This document shows positions 35,888-44,246 of a stretch of 64,000 nt of DNA, piece after piece. A program made the position numbers and the translations under genes. The notes under the pieces were generated by a model. The model saw only the letters and a program-made list of their open reading frames with translations. It did no database searches and had not been told where the DNA came from. Each line of letters starts with the position of its first letter. Within the stretch, counting starts at the first letter, position 1. The stretch is from Shewanella sp. MBTL60-112-B2. Its GTDB lineage: Bacteria > Pseudomonadota > Gammaproteobacteria > Enterobacterales > Shewanellaceae. The stretch is taken from NCBI RefSeq assembly GCF_019655055.1, contig NZ_BPFA01000010.1, positions 1 to 64,000 on the forward strand, in the 5' to 3' direction.

Positions 35888-37135
35888 CTAGCTATTGGGC
35901 AGCAAGCGATATCGTGGGCGCACTGCCACTAAATGCACGGTACTGGTGGTTCTTTCTAGAAATCCTCCCTCACAGTAGCTCAAGTAAAACTTCCACATAC
36001 GAATAAAGTCATCACCGTAACCCAGCGCTTTTATCTGAGGTAGCGCAGCGTCAAAGTTATCGTGCCAATCTTTGAGGGTTTTAGCGTAATCTAGCCCCAT
36101 ATCATCAACCGAGAAAGTGACAAAATCGGTATGCTTGGTAAGCTCGTTCGTCATACGGGTTACCGAAGGTAAACAACCGCCGGGGAAGATATAACGCTGG
36201 ATAAAGTCAGCCCCTTTACGGTAACTGTCGTATCGTTGATCGGCAATAGTGATAGCTTGGATCAATAAGCGGCCATTAGACTTAAGCAGATGCTGGAGTT
36301 TTTTGAAAAAACCAGGCAGGTATTCGTGCCCTACCGCTTCAATCATTTCAATCGATACCACACGGTCATATTCACCAGTTAGTATTCGGTAGTCATCTTT
36401 AAGTAAGGTCACTGAATCTTGCAGCCCTTCTTCTGCAACCCGAGCAACCGCATATTCATATTGCGCATCAGAAATCGTGGTAGTAGTCACCTTAACGCCA
36501 TAATGTTTGGCAGCGTAAATAGCTAACGCTCCCCAACCCGTTCCCACCTCCAATAGAGTTTGCCCAGGAGTTAAATCTAGACGTTCACAAATGGTTTTTA
36601 ATTTGTGTTGCTGGGCTTCATCAAGAGACGCATCGCTGTGTGGATAAAGCGCGCTTGAATACAACATCTGTTTATCTAAAAACTGCTGGTACATTTCATT
36701 ACCCAGATCATAGTGCGCCAAGATATTGCGCTTAGAGCCTTGCTGAGTATTACGGTTAAACAGATGAGTTATGCGGCTAAAAGGCGCGGTCAACCACGAC
36801 AGCTTTTGCTCCAGCTTGTCTAACAACGGCAAGTTACGTGCAAATAGCTGTACCACTTTAGTTAAATCAGGGCTTGTCCAATGGGCTTGAATATAAGCTT
36901 CTCCCGCACCGATCGAGCCCGATAAAAGTATTTGTCGGTAAAAACGTGGGTTATTAACAATAATCGTGGCGTGTAAATCAGACTCTTTTGCGCCAAATTC
37001 ATAGCTTTTATCGCCATCAATTAGGCTTAGATGGCCTTCGGCTAGTCCTGGAAGCGCACTGAGTAACAACTTTCTCGCCAAACTGTCAGGTAGACGCTCA
37101 GTGGCCAGATTATTTTTAGTGGTTATATTTTCCAT
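35888..37135 (-). CDS. cfa: Cyclopropane-fatty-acyl-phospholipid-synthase-like methyltransferase
   Basis: A 415-residue SAM-dependent enzyme. The start at 37135 is chosen because GGAGAA is six bases upstream. The SAM motif is LLEVGTGWGALAIYAAKHYG, preceded by HYDLGNEMYQQFLD and SSALYPH, typical of the CFA synthase family, and EMIEAVGHEYL follows. It methylates double bonds of membrane phospholipid acyl chains, making cyclopropane or, in some relatives in this gene context, other methylated or furan fatty acids. Whether it is a true CFA synthase or the specialised branch cannot be told here. Confidence 0.9.
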   Translation of the reverse strand: MENITTKNNLATERLPDSLARKLLLSALPGLAEGHLSLIDGDKSYEFGAKESDLHATIIVNNPRFYRQILLSGSIGAGEAYIQAHWTSPDLTKVVQLFARNLPLLDKLEQKLSWLTAPFSRITHLFNRNTQQGSKRNILAHYDLGNEMYQQFLDKQMLYSSALYPHSDASLDEAQQHKLKTICERLDLTPGQTLLEVGTGWGALAIYAAKHYGVKVTTTTISDAQYEYAVARVAEEGLQDSVTLLKDDYRILTGEYDRVVSIEMIEAVGHEYLPGFFKKLQHLLKSNGRLLIQAITIADQRYDSYRKGADFIQRYIFPGGCLPSVTRMTNELTKHTDFVTFSVDDMGLDYAKTLKDWHDNFDAALPQIKALGYGDDFIRMWKFYLSYCEGGFLERTTSTVHLVAVRPRYRLLPNS

Positions 37136-37137
37136 TA

Positions 37138-37905
37138 TCATTTCTCCGCTGGCTTACCGGGATGCCCAACAAAAGGCACACGTTTTATAAATAATTTAAG
37201 TGCTTGCCAATAAATTCCTTGTACGATTTTAAGGGTCATAAAAGGAAAACTAATCAGCATTGATTGCAAACTTTTGCCGCTCATCTCACGTTTAAACAAA
37301 CATAAATTGGCATCAAATAACTTTTGTGTATTGCGATTTTCAATACCAACTCTCACTTCGCTGCTCGGGGCTTTCACTCGCCAAATGTATTTCATATCGA
37401 GATCCATAAAAGGCGAAACATGAAACGCTTTGTCGGTTGGCTGAGTATGCTCAAGATTGACCAAGTAATAGTGACGTTGATTCCAAGGTGTATTACTTAC
37501 CTCAGCTAACAAATACTTTGGCTGGTCACCCTGATAACAAAAAAAGCAATTTATTGGGCTAAAATAGATGCCGAAATGCCTAACTTGACCAACAAATACC
37601 ACCCGATTGCAGCCTGCCTCAGCGCCTAAATCAGTCACTTTATTTAATACTTTTGTTTTTAAATCTTGCTGTTGTTCGCCACAATTTGCTAAATAATCTT
37701 TTTGCTCAAATCGCAATGGTGCAAAGCCCTTTGACGAAAATACCCAACTAACCTCTTCTAATCGTTCCAGTTCATCAAGATCTATGCCCAGCATTGCCAT
37801 TTGGTAATCAAAACTGTGCTCAGAGGGGCTATAGCGGCGATGCATCACCTTACCGCAGTAAACACCGCTAACAAATGGCACAGCTTTTAACGATGCTTGT
37901 GTCAT
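37138..37905 (-). CDS. DUF1365 protein
   Basis: A 255-residue protein of the DUF1365 family: GVYCGKVMHRRYSPSEHSFDY at the start, then FGIYFSPINCFFCY and EVSNTPWNQRHYYL. It almost always sits between a flavin oxidoreductase and a CFA-like methyltransferase, as here, with 4-base overlap upstream. It is thought to act with them in fatty-acid modification, but its chemistry is not established. Confidence 0.88.
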   Translation of the reverse strand: MTQASLKAVPFVSGVYCGKVMHRRYSPSEHSFDYQMAMLGIDLDELERLEEVSWVFSSKGFAPLRFEQKDYLANCGEQQQDLKTKVLNKVTDLGAEAGCNRVVFVGQVRHFGIYFSPINCFFCYQGDQPKYLLAEVSNTPWNQRHYYLVNLEHTQPTDKAFHVSPFMDLDMKYIWRVKAPSSEVRVGIENRNTQKLFDANLCLFKREMSGKSLQSMLISFPFMTLKIVQGIYWQALKLFIKRVPFVGHPGKPAEK

Positions 37906-39197
37906 AAACGCATTCCAAAGGCTTCACACACATCAAATGCACTGTGCACACCATCTTCATGAAAGCCGTTATACCAGTAGGCGCCAGCAAAATGGGTGTG
38001 GTTAACGCCTGAGATTAATTGCCTTTGCGACTGAGCTTGCAGGCTTTGTTCATTAAAAACCGGATGTGCATAATTAAATGTACGTAATATCTTGTCGGGT
38101 GAGATCAACTCAGATTGATTTAGCGTCACACAAAATGTTGGCGTACCAGCAGGTAAACGCTGCAAGATGTTCATGTTATAAGTCACTGAGGCTTGTCGCT
38201 GAGTATCGCCATCTAAGCGATAGTTCCAGCTCGCCCAAGCTGCTTTTCGTTTTGGCATTAAGCTTTGATCGGTATGAAGCACCACTTCATTATTTTGATA
38301 GGCAAGCTTACTAAGCACTTGCTGCTCATCAGCTGTTGCATCGTCTAACATCGCCAGCGCTTGGTCGCTATGACAAGCTAAAACGACTTCATCAAACTCT
38401 TGCCACTCACCGTTATTTATCTGTAATTGCACACAGCCATTGCGCTCATCACCAATAGCACGTTTAATGGCGGTTACTGGGCTGTTTAAATGAATTGAGT
38501 CTTTAAAAGGGGCGATTAAGTCGGGAATATAACTGCGTGAACCGCCTTCAAGCACATACCACTGTGGCCTATCGGCAATATTGAGTAAGCCATGATTTTC
38601 AAAAAACTGGATAAAAAAGCGCAATGAGAAAGCGCGCATATCGTCAATGCTTGATGACCAAATGGCAGCGCCCATTGGCAGAATGTAATGCTCACTAAAG
38701 AAATCACTAAAGCCCTCGGTGTCTAGCAGCTCGCCCAAGGTTTGGTATTGATAATTGTCCGCAGCAAAAGCCTGCTTACAGAACTTATTGAAGCGTAATA
38801 TTTCACGGATAAATAACCAGAACCTAGGTCTTAAGATATTGCGCTTTTGCGCAAACAGGCTAGACAAAGTATTGCCGTTATACTCAAGCCCCGTTGTTGC
38901 ATTGTGCACACTAAAACTCATCTCTGTCGGTAAAGCCTTAACATTAAGCCTTGCTAAAAGCTGCTCAAATCTAGGATAAGTTCGGTCATTAAACACAATA
39001 AAACCGCTATCAATTGCATACTGTTTACCCTCAAGCTCAACATCAATCGTTGCGGTATGACCACCAATGTAGTCATTAGCTTCAAATACCGTCACATCAT
39101 GCTTTTGCGATAAAATATGCGCACTAGTTAAGCCTGAGATCCCGGTACCGACAATCGCTATTCTTTTACGCTGTTTGCTATTTTCAACGATATTCAT
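37902..39197 (-). CDS. FAD/NAD(P)-binding amine-oxidase-fold protein
   Basis: A 431-residue flavoprotein with RIAIVGTGISGLTSAHIL (GTGISG 17-22) and VFEANDYIGGHTAT, the two N-terminal FAD motifs of phytoene-desaturase and amine-oxidase relatives. It ends with GVNHTHFAGAYWYNGFHEDG and a final FAD contact. In this gene order it is probably a desaturase acting on methylated fatty acids. It overlaps both neighbours by 4 bases. Confidence 0.87.
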   Translation of the reverse strand: MNIVENSKQRKRIAIVGTGISGLTSAHILSQKHDVTVFEANDYIGGHTATIDVELEGKQYAIDSGFIVFNDRTYPRFEQLLARLNVKALPTEMSFSVHNATTGLEYNGNTLSSLFAQKRNILRPRFWLFIREILRFNKFCKQAFAADNYQYQTLGELLDTEGFSDFFSEHYILPMGAAIWSSSIDDMRAFSLRFFIQFFENHGLLNIADRPQWYVLEGGSRSYIPDLIAPFKDSIHLNSPVTAIKRAIGDERNGCVQLQINNGEWQEFDEVVLACHSDQALAMLDDATADEQQVLSKLAYQNNEVVLHTDQSLMPKRKAAWASWNYRLDGDTQRQASVTYNMNILQRLPAGTPTFCVTLNQSELISPDKILRTFNYAHPVFNEQSLQAQSQRQLISGVNHTHFAGAYWYNGFHEDGVHSAFDVCEAFGMRL

Positions 39198-40087
39198 GGG
39201 CTCACCTTTTGCTTTTCTTTAGGGTTGGCTTTTTTATCTTTAATTTGCTGCTGATTGCTTTTTGATTGGCTACTTTGCAGCTTACTTTTAGCTGGTAAAT
39301 CTAATGTACCATCTTCAATCAGACTAGTGTCATCAGACTCTGGTGCGCTACTTAAACGCTCCCAAATGCCACGTGGTAGTAGCGAAATAAACTTTAATAG
39401 CAGAGTGAATCGCTTTGGGAAATGGATCTCTCGAACGCCTTTGTGCAAGCCTTTTCGAATCGCAATAGATGCCTGCTCGCTTGTTTGCTGCATCGGCATG
39501 GAAAAATCATTTTTGTCCGTAAGAGGAGTTTTAACAAAACCCGGGCAGATAACGCTCACACCGATATCATGAGGTTTTAAATCAATCGCTAAGCTCGATG
39601 CTAAATACTGCACCGCGGCCTTTGAGGCACCATAAGCTTCAGCCCGAGGGAATGGCAGGTACACAGCGCTAGAGCCCATCAATGCTAATCTACCACCTTT
39701 AGCGATAAGCGGTGTAAAAGCCGCTAAGCAATACCCCATGGCAATCAAATTAGTACGAATAACACGCTCAAACAGTTCGCCGTCAAAATTAACTGCGTCG
39801 TTGATATACTCACAACTTCCGGCGTTTAAAATCACTAAATCTAATGGTGCAGAAAGTTTTGATTTGACGATAGCAGCTTGTACTTTAACCTCATCATTAT
39901 TGGTAATATCGAATACCAATAGCTCGGCACCTTTAAGCTGCGATAGAGCGTGCTGATTACGACCGCAAGCAAATACCTGCCAGCCCTCGGCTTGATAATC
40001 TTTTGCTAATTGCATACCTATACCTGAGCTAGCGCCAGTGATCAGCACACTTTGTTGCGGCTTATGCTCTGGTTTTACGACGTTCAT
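39194..40087 (-). CDS. Short-chain dehydrogenase/reductase
   Basis: A 297-residue classical SDR: cofactor motif TGASSGIG (17-24), NAG at 88-90, Ser139-Ser140 and YGASK with Tyr152 and Lys156. The last 45 residues are rich in Lys, Gln and Ser and look like a disordered tail that most SDRs lack. Substrate unknown; in this operon it may act on an oxidised lipid. Overlaps both neighbours by 4 bases. Confidence 0.9.
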   Translation of the reverse strand: MNVVKPEHKPQQSVLITGASSGIGMQLAKDYQAEGWQVFACGRNQHALSQLKGAELLVFDITNNDEVKVQAAIVKSKLSAPLDLVILNAGSCEYINDAVNFDGELFERVIRTNLIAMGYCLAAFTPLIAKGGRLALMGSSAVYLPFPRAEAYGASKAAVQYLASSLAIDLKPHDIGVSVICPGFVKTPLTDKNDFSMPMQQTSEQASIAIRKGLHKGVREIHFPKRFTLLLKFISLLPRGIWERLSSAPESDDTSLIEDGTLDLPAKSKLQSSQSKSNQQQIKDKKANPKEKQKVSP

Positions 40088-40614
40088 TGAGAGGCCTTTG
40101 CCTTAACCAGCTTGACCAAGCTTCCTACCAAAGGAATATGTTCGTATAACATAGTGCCGAGGTCGAAAAAGTCCTGATGCTGATAAATTTTGCTGTTTAA
40201 GCCAAGAATGCTCACGCCATTAACTGTTATATCGGCGCCAGCATTTAACTTAGAGTGGCTAAATACCATGGTCCACTTTAGGCTTGCAGCGCCCTGCTGA
40301 TGAATAACCTGATGGATGTCGAAATCAATTGAAGCCACATTCTGATAGAGGTTAGCAAAATAATTGGTCAGTGCAGGTAGGCCCGATACATGATGTAGCG
40401 GATCGCTAAATTCGATGTCATCACTGTAAACTTGCCCAAGTAAGTGCAAGTTATCCTTATTAAGCTGCTGATACAAAATGATAAAGCTATCAATAAGTGC
40501 TTTTTCCTGCAGCAATTGTGCTTGCAACGCTTTGTCTTGTAATGAGCGATTACCAGCTTGAGCCTCACCCAAAGATGACATATCTGTATTTAGTTGTTCT
40601 GCGCTAGCTGTCAT
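40084..40614 (-). CDS. SnoaL/NTF2-like protein
   Basis: A 176-residue protein with an N-terminal low-complexity region of about 35 residues followed by an NTF2-fold core (LGQVYSDDIEFSDPLHHVSG, FDLGTMLYEHIPLVG). Such cone-shaped domains bind hydrophobic ligands or catalyse simple isomerisations. The start overlaps the photolyase stop in an ATGA junction, with GGAGA upstream. Conserved in this operon type in relatives; function unknown. Confidence 0.8.
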   Translation of the reverse strand: MTASAEQLNTDMSSLGEAQAGNRSLQDKALQAQLLQEKALIDSFIILYQQLNKDNLHLLGQVYSDDIEFSDPLHHVSGLPALTNYFANLYQNVASIDFDIHQVIHQQGAASLKWTMVFSHSKLNAGADITVNGVSILGLNSKIYQHQDFFDLGTMLYEHIPLVGSLVKLVKAKASQ

Positions 40615-42137
40615 CCGAAAATCTCCTTATCTAAATCCACGCTACTGTCGCTACCTACTTGCCGTACTTGTTGAGCTTTAACTTGCAGAGCTTTGGCGCT
40701 TCCTTTTTTCATCGCAGACAAAACGGCTATGGCGCGCGTTCTGGCAAACTTATGGTCAACTATAGGAGAAGCATAGTCCGTATCAACAAAAAGTTGTGCT
40801 TGAGAGTGTATTTTAAGCTTATGAATTAATTTCAATTCTACACTTTCAAGCTCTGGTAAATAGGTACGGATAAACGCGCCTGTTGGATCAAACTTTTCGC
40901 ACTGTGAGATTGGATTAAATACTCGAAAATAGGGCTGGGCATCGCAACCCGTTCCAGCGGACCATTGCCAGCCACCATTGTTAGCCGCCAAATCACCATC
41001 AATCAGTTTTTGTCTGAAATAACGCTCACCCCAACGCCAATCGACGAGTAAGTGCTTAGTTAAAAAGCTCGCCGTCACCATACGTAGGCGATTGTGCATC
41101 CAGCCAGTTTGATTCAGTTGCCGCATCGCAGCGTCCACTAACGGATAACCTGTGCGGCCTTCACACCAAGCTTGGAACTCTTGTTTGTTATTACGCCATT
41201 TGATTTGGTCGGCCAAGGCATTAAAGTTGGCACTTTTAGATAACTTAGGAAATGCCACCAGCAAGTGACGATAAAATTCTCGCCAAACTAACTCATTGAG
41301 CCAACAGCGCCCAGGGCTGTCATCATGCACTATGGCGTCAGGAGAATGGCTTAGAAGCACTTGAATACATTGGCGAGGACTGAGTATGCCAATAGCAAGA
41401 TAAGCAGAGAGCTGACTAGTGCCGTCAATGGCAGGAAAATCACGACTAGCTTGATAATCAGCCACTTTATCTTTTGCAAATTGACGCAGCTTGGCTTGGG
41501 CTGCCAGCTCACCTACAGGCCAATGGTGGCTACAAGACTTAGCGCAATTAAACTCAACATACTTTGGTGATGGTAATGGCGCAGCTATCGGCTCCGGGCG
41601 TGCTAAAGTTTGGATTGGAACTTGCTTTGCAATCTCACGCCATTTTTTAGCAAAAGGAGTAAACACCTTATACATTTCACCCGCCAAGTTAAGCACAGAC
41701 AAGGGCGCTAAAACACAGTGCTGTTGGCTAAGCTCAAGATCGACTCCAGCCCCAATAACGGCATGATCTCGGCGCTGCTCATTACACTCTGGCTCGCTAG
41801 TGGCAAACACTTTGCTGATCTGCCAATAGTTAACGTATTGCGACAGCTGTGCAGGCATCGCCTCGAAGCTATCCGAGTGGCAAATATCCAGTGGGATCCC
41901 AAGCTCGGCCAGCTCTATAGCAAGTTGATTAACCTGTCTTTCTATAAAGTCTAACTGAATCGGCGCAGTATCATGTAATGCCCACTGCTCTGGGGTAACA
42001 AAGAATATCGCCCGCACTAAACCTTGATGCTCTGCAGCATACTGGCAAGCAGCCACTAGGCTTTGGTTATCATCGAGGCGCAAATCATGCCTAAACCAAA
42101 CAAGTGCATGACGGCTAATAGAGTGAGTACTGTTCAT
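40611..42137 (-). CDS. phrB: Deoxyribodipyrimidine photolyase
   Basis: A 508-residue class I CPD photolyase. The start at 42137 comes one base after the MerR stop. ALVWFRHDLRLDDN marks the N-terminal antenna domain. The FAD domain shows WCEGRTGYPLVDAAMRQL, GWMHNRLRMVTASFLTKHLL and DGDLAANNGGWQW. It repairs UV-made pyrimidine dimers using visible light. Its place directly after a MerR regulator and a DUF523 gene, ahead of lipid enzymes, is the layout of light-induced clusters in other gammaproteobacteria. Confidence 0.95.
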   Translation of the reverse strand: MNSTHSISRHALVWFRHDLRLDDNQSLVAACQYAAEHQGLVRAIFFVTPEQWALHDTAPIQLDFIERQVNQLAIELAELGIPLDICHSDSFEAMPAQLSQYVNYWQISKVFATSEPECNEQRRDHAVIGAGVDLELSQQHCVLAPLSVLNLAGEMYKVFTPFAKKWREIAKQVPIQTLARPEPIAAPLPSPKYVEFNCAKSCSHHWPVGELAAQAKLRQFAKDKVADYQASRDFPAIDGTSQLSAYLAIGILSPRQCIQVLLSHSPDAIVHDDSPGRCWLNELVWREFYRHLLVAFPKLSKSANFNALADQIKWRNNKQEFQAWCEGRTGYPLVDAAMRQLNQTGWMHNRLRMVTASFLTKHLLVDWRWGERYFRQKLIDGDLAANNGGWQWSAGTGCDAQPYFRVFNPISQCEKFDPTGAFIRTYLPELESVELKLIHKLKIHSQAQLFVDTDYASPIVDHKFARTRAIAVLSAMKKGSAKALQVKAQQVRQVGSDSSVDLDKEIFG

Positions 42138-42138
42138 G

Positions 42139-43092
42139 TTATTTTTCCGCCTCAACGTCAGACAATATTTGTGGTGAGAATGGCGTTTGGCTGGGAGCCC
42201 CGATACCGCAGTGCACCAGCAGTTGCGCCATATCGCAATGCGCCATGCCGAGTGCTTGGTTAACCACTTTGGCGTAACTCCCTACCAGATGCACTTTTGC
42301 GCCAGCACTAGTCATAAACTCCTGTAACGCTTGGATTTCAGTTGACGTCATTTGTGGCTGCGGCAGCACAAAGACTTGGCTGCAGCTGAGACGCTGCACG
42401 ATAAAGTTCAGCTCACTGACACTAGCAACCTTTACCAAGTTATGGTTGACGTGATAGGCCGATAACTCTAACGACATAATCAATGAGTTGATGGGTTTAG
42501 CGCCCTGTAACTCAACTAATAAGCAGGGCAGTTGCGCGTCTGCTTGCAGCTGAGCCAATCGTCTTTTAGCGATACGAGCAGACAATTCATCAATCACCCA
42601 AGTTTCAATACAAGCGGCATCGGGGCGATCACGTAGTAAGCCTTCAAGTCCATTTAGCCATGGCCAATAAAGGCCATTTTTTAGCACTGAAAACGGGTAT
42701 AGGCCAGATAGCTCAGTAAGCTTTACGTTGAGCGCCGCGGCATTAAAATCGAGACAAGATTGATTGAGGTATTCAATATGATCTAACCAAAGGTTTTCCT
42801 CTTCAGCAGTTAACGCTTGCTTAGCTAAAGGCTTAGCTGCAGCTTTTGTCTGCGAAGCTTTAAGCAGTGGCTTCACTTTGCTAATCGCTACACCTTGGTT
42901 TAGCCAAAACAGGATCTCTTCTATTTGGGCTAAATGAGATTCACCGTATAACCTGTGTCCCTTGGGCGTTCGCTTAGGCACAACTAAACCAAAGCGTCTT
43001 TGCCACGCTCTCAAGGTAACCGGGTTAACCCCGGTGCGCTGGGCTGCATCACCTATGGTTAACCATATTGCTTCACCCTCAACCTTTTCCAT
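42139..43092 (-). CDS. MerR-family regulator of the light/photolyase operon (LitR/CarH relative)
   Basis: A 317-residue regulator. The start at 43092 has GAGGAG seven bases upstream; a longer frame starts at 43116. Residues about 10-75 are a MerR helix-turn-helix (LTIGDAAQRTGVNPVTLRAWQRRFG, broken here for length at VPKRTPKGHRLY). The C-terminal part is placed like the cobalamin-binding module of LitR/CarH photoreceptors. I see no DxHxxG motif or upper-face WxxxEH motif there, so it probably does not bind B12 itself. It likely regulates its own operon through the TGTACA palindromes upstream of the DUF523 gene. Confidence 0.85.
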   Translation of the reverse strand: MEKVEGEAIWLTIGDAAQRTGVNPVTLRAWQRRFGLVVPKRTPKGHRLYGESHLAQIEEILFWLNQGVAISKVKPLLKASQTKAAAKPLAKQALTAEEENLWLDHIEYLNQSCLDFNAAALNVKLTELSGLYPFSVLKNGLYWPWLNGLEGLLRDRPDAACIETWVIDELSARIAKRRLAQLQADAQLPCLLVELQGAKPINSLIMSLELSAYHVNHNLVKVASVSELNFIVQRLSCSQVFVLPQPQMTSTEIQALQEFMTSAGAKVHLVGSYAKVVNQALGMAHCDMAQLLVHCGIGAPSQTPFSPQILSDVEAEK

Positions 43093-43124
43093 GCTGTACT
43101 CCTCGTTAACAATCAAACCTATGG

Positions 43125-44081
43125 CTAGTAGGCATAACGTAGTTTTAGCTCTTGAGGGTGTGGGTTAAGATACACTTGGTTCTCAATATAGGGAGTTGGA
43201 AATTCACGCAGATAGTGGTTGATCAGCGTCATTGGCACCAAGATAGGTTGCAAGCCTTGGTTGTATTTTAAAATCGACTCTGCAAGCTCTGATTTTTGCG
43301 CACTCGACAAATGCTTTTTAAAGTAACCTTGAATATGTTGCAGCGCACTGGTGTGGTTTTTTCGGGTCGCTTTAATCTTTAAGATCTGCATAAAGCCGGT
43401 AAAGTAGATGTCGGCAATCTTTTCTAAATCGCCGCTCATATCCGCTAGTAATGGCCCAAGCTCGCGATAAAGTTTTGGATTATGTGCCATCAACATGTAT
43501 TTGTAGCGTGCGTGAAAATCCAAGATATTGCTCTTAGTCAAACCTGACGCTTTTAGCATGTGCCAGTCATGGTAAGCATATACACGAGTAAAGAAGTTCT
43601 CGCGGATAGGTAAGTCGTGCAAGCGCCCTTCCTCTTCAACAGGAAGCAGTGGGTAGCGCTCCATCAACTTTCTCGCATAAACACCAATGCCGGACTTCCA
43701 ACCATTATTCGTGCCATACTTGTATTCAGTGACCCGCTCCATACCGCAGGTTGGGGACTTAGCACATAAAATATAGCCCCCTAAGAAATCAAGCTGCGCG
43801 ACTTTTTTATCACTAAACTCATTGAGCTTGTCGGTAACATCAACTGAACCGTCAGCGCTTTTGACAAAAATGATATCACCGTCTTTTTCAAGACGAATTG
43901 ATTTACGAGGCGCTCCCATGCCTATGGCCATTTCTGGGCATACTGGCACATAATCGAAATGTTCAGCGATCTCTTTTCGGCAATAACTTGATGCTTTGTG
44001 GCCGCCGTCAAAACGCACTTTTTCGCCGAGTAAGCAGGCACTTATACCGATTTGAATTTTATCTGGATTAAATTGGCTCAT
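43125..44081 (-). CDS. DUF523-DUF1722 protein (YbgA/TudS-like)
   Basis: A 318-residue two-domain protein. The N-terminal DUF523 part has conserved Cys in SACLLGEKVRFDGG, VPVCPEM and KSPTCGME, which in TudS-type desulfidases hold a 4Fe-4S cluster. The C-terminal DUF1722 (YbgA) part follows (FHARYKYMLMAHNPKLYREL). In E. coli ybgA precedes phr, as here with one gene between. It may act on thiolated nucleobases formed or exposed under UV. First gene of the operon, with GGGAG before the ATG. Confidence 0.87.
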   Translation of the reverse strand: MSQFNPDKIQIGISACLLGEKVRFDGGHKASSYCRKEIAEHFDYVPVCPEMAIGMGAPRKSIRLEKDGDIIFVKSADGSVDVTDKLNEFSDKKVAQLDFLGGYILCAKSPTCGMERVTEYKYGTNNGWKSGIGVYARKLMERYPLLPVEEEGRLHDLPIRENFFTRVYAYHDWHMLKASGLTKSNILDFHARYKYMLMAHNPKLYRELGPLLADMSGDLEKIADIYFTGFMQILKIKATRKNHTSALQHIQGYFKKHLSSAQKSELAESILKYNQGLQPILVPMTLINHYLREFPTPYIENQVYLNPHPQELKLRYAY

Positions 44082-44107
44082 AGTCGTACTCCCTTATAGA
44101 CTTTTCA

Positions 44108-44134
44108 TTACGCCGCATACTTGTACAAGGATCA
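44108..44134 (-). promoter_or_regulatory. Candidate ECF11-type (ChrR/RpoE, singlet oxygen) promoter
   Basis: On the minus strand TGATCC (44134-44129) is followed after 16 bases by CGTAA (44112-44108). This fits the -35 and -10 pattern I recall for the singlet-oxygen sigma factor of Rhodobacter and its relatives. It would start transcription about 20 bases before the DUF523 ATG. No rpoE-chrR pair is in the window. Confidence 0.55.
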
Positions 44135-44147
44135 CTTTTTTGTACAA
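44120..44147. promoter_or_regulatory. Two TTGTACAA palindromes, probable MerR operator
   Basis: CTTGTACAAG (44120-44129) and TTGTACAA (44140-44147) have centres 19 bases apart. The spacing and position fit a MerR-family dimer site, and the half-site TGTACA resembles the LitR/PplR sites of light-responsive regulators as I recall them. The left palindrome overlaps the first base of the TGATCC element, so the regulator could block that promoter. Confidence 0.7.
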
Positions 44148-44198
44148 GTTTTAATTTAATCCCAAACCTTATCTCTTTCCAGTGAATTTTAGGCATAA

Positions 44199-44224
44199 AA
44201 AAAGCCAGTTAAAAACTGACTTTT
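44199..44224 (-). terminator. Terminator of the DUF368 gene
   Basis: On the minus strand a 10-bp stem with one G-T pair (aaagtcagtt / aactggcttt) is followed by a T-run. It lies 23 bases past the DUF368 stop and shields the photolyase operon promoter. Confidence 0.8.
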
Positions 44225-44246
44225 CAATGTATTAGCAAACAAAAAC

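Noticed and set aside
44186..44246. Hairpin before DUF368 as a riboswitch for the photolyase operon
   Set aside because: It is oriented and placed as the DUF368 terminator, upstream of the operon promoter and not in its leader.
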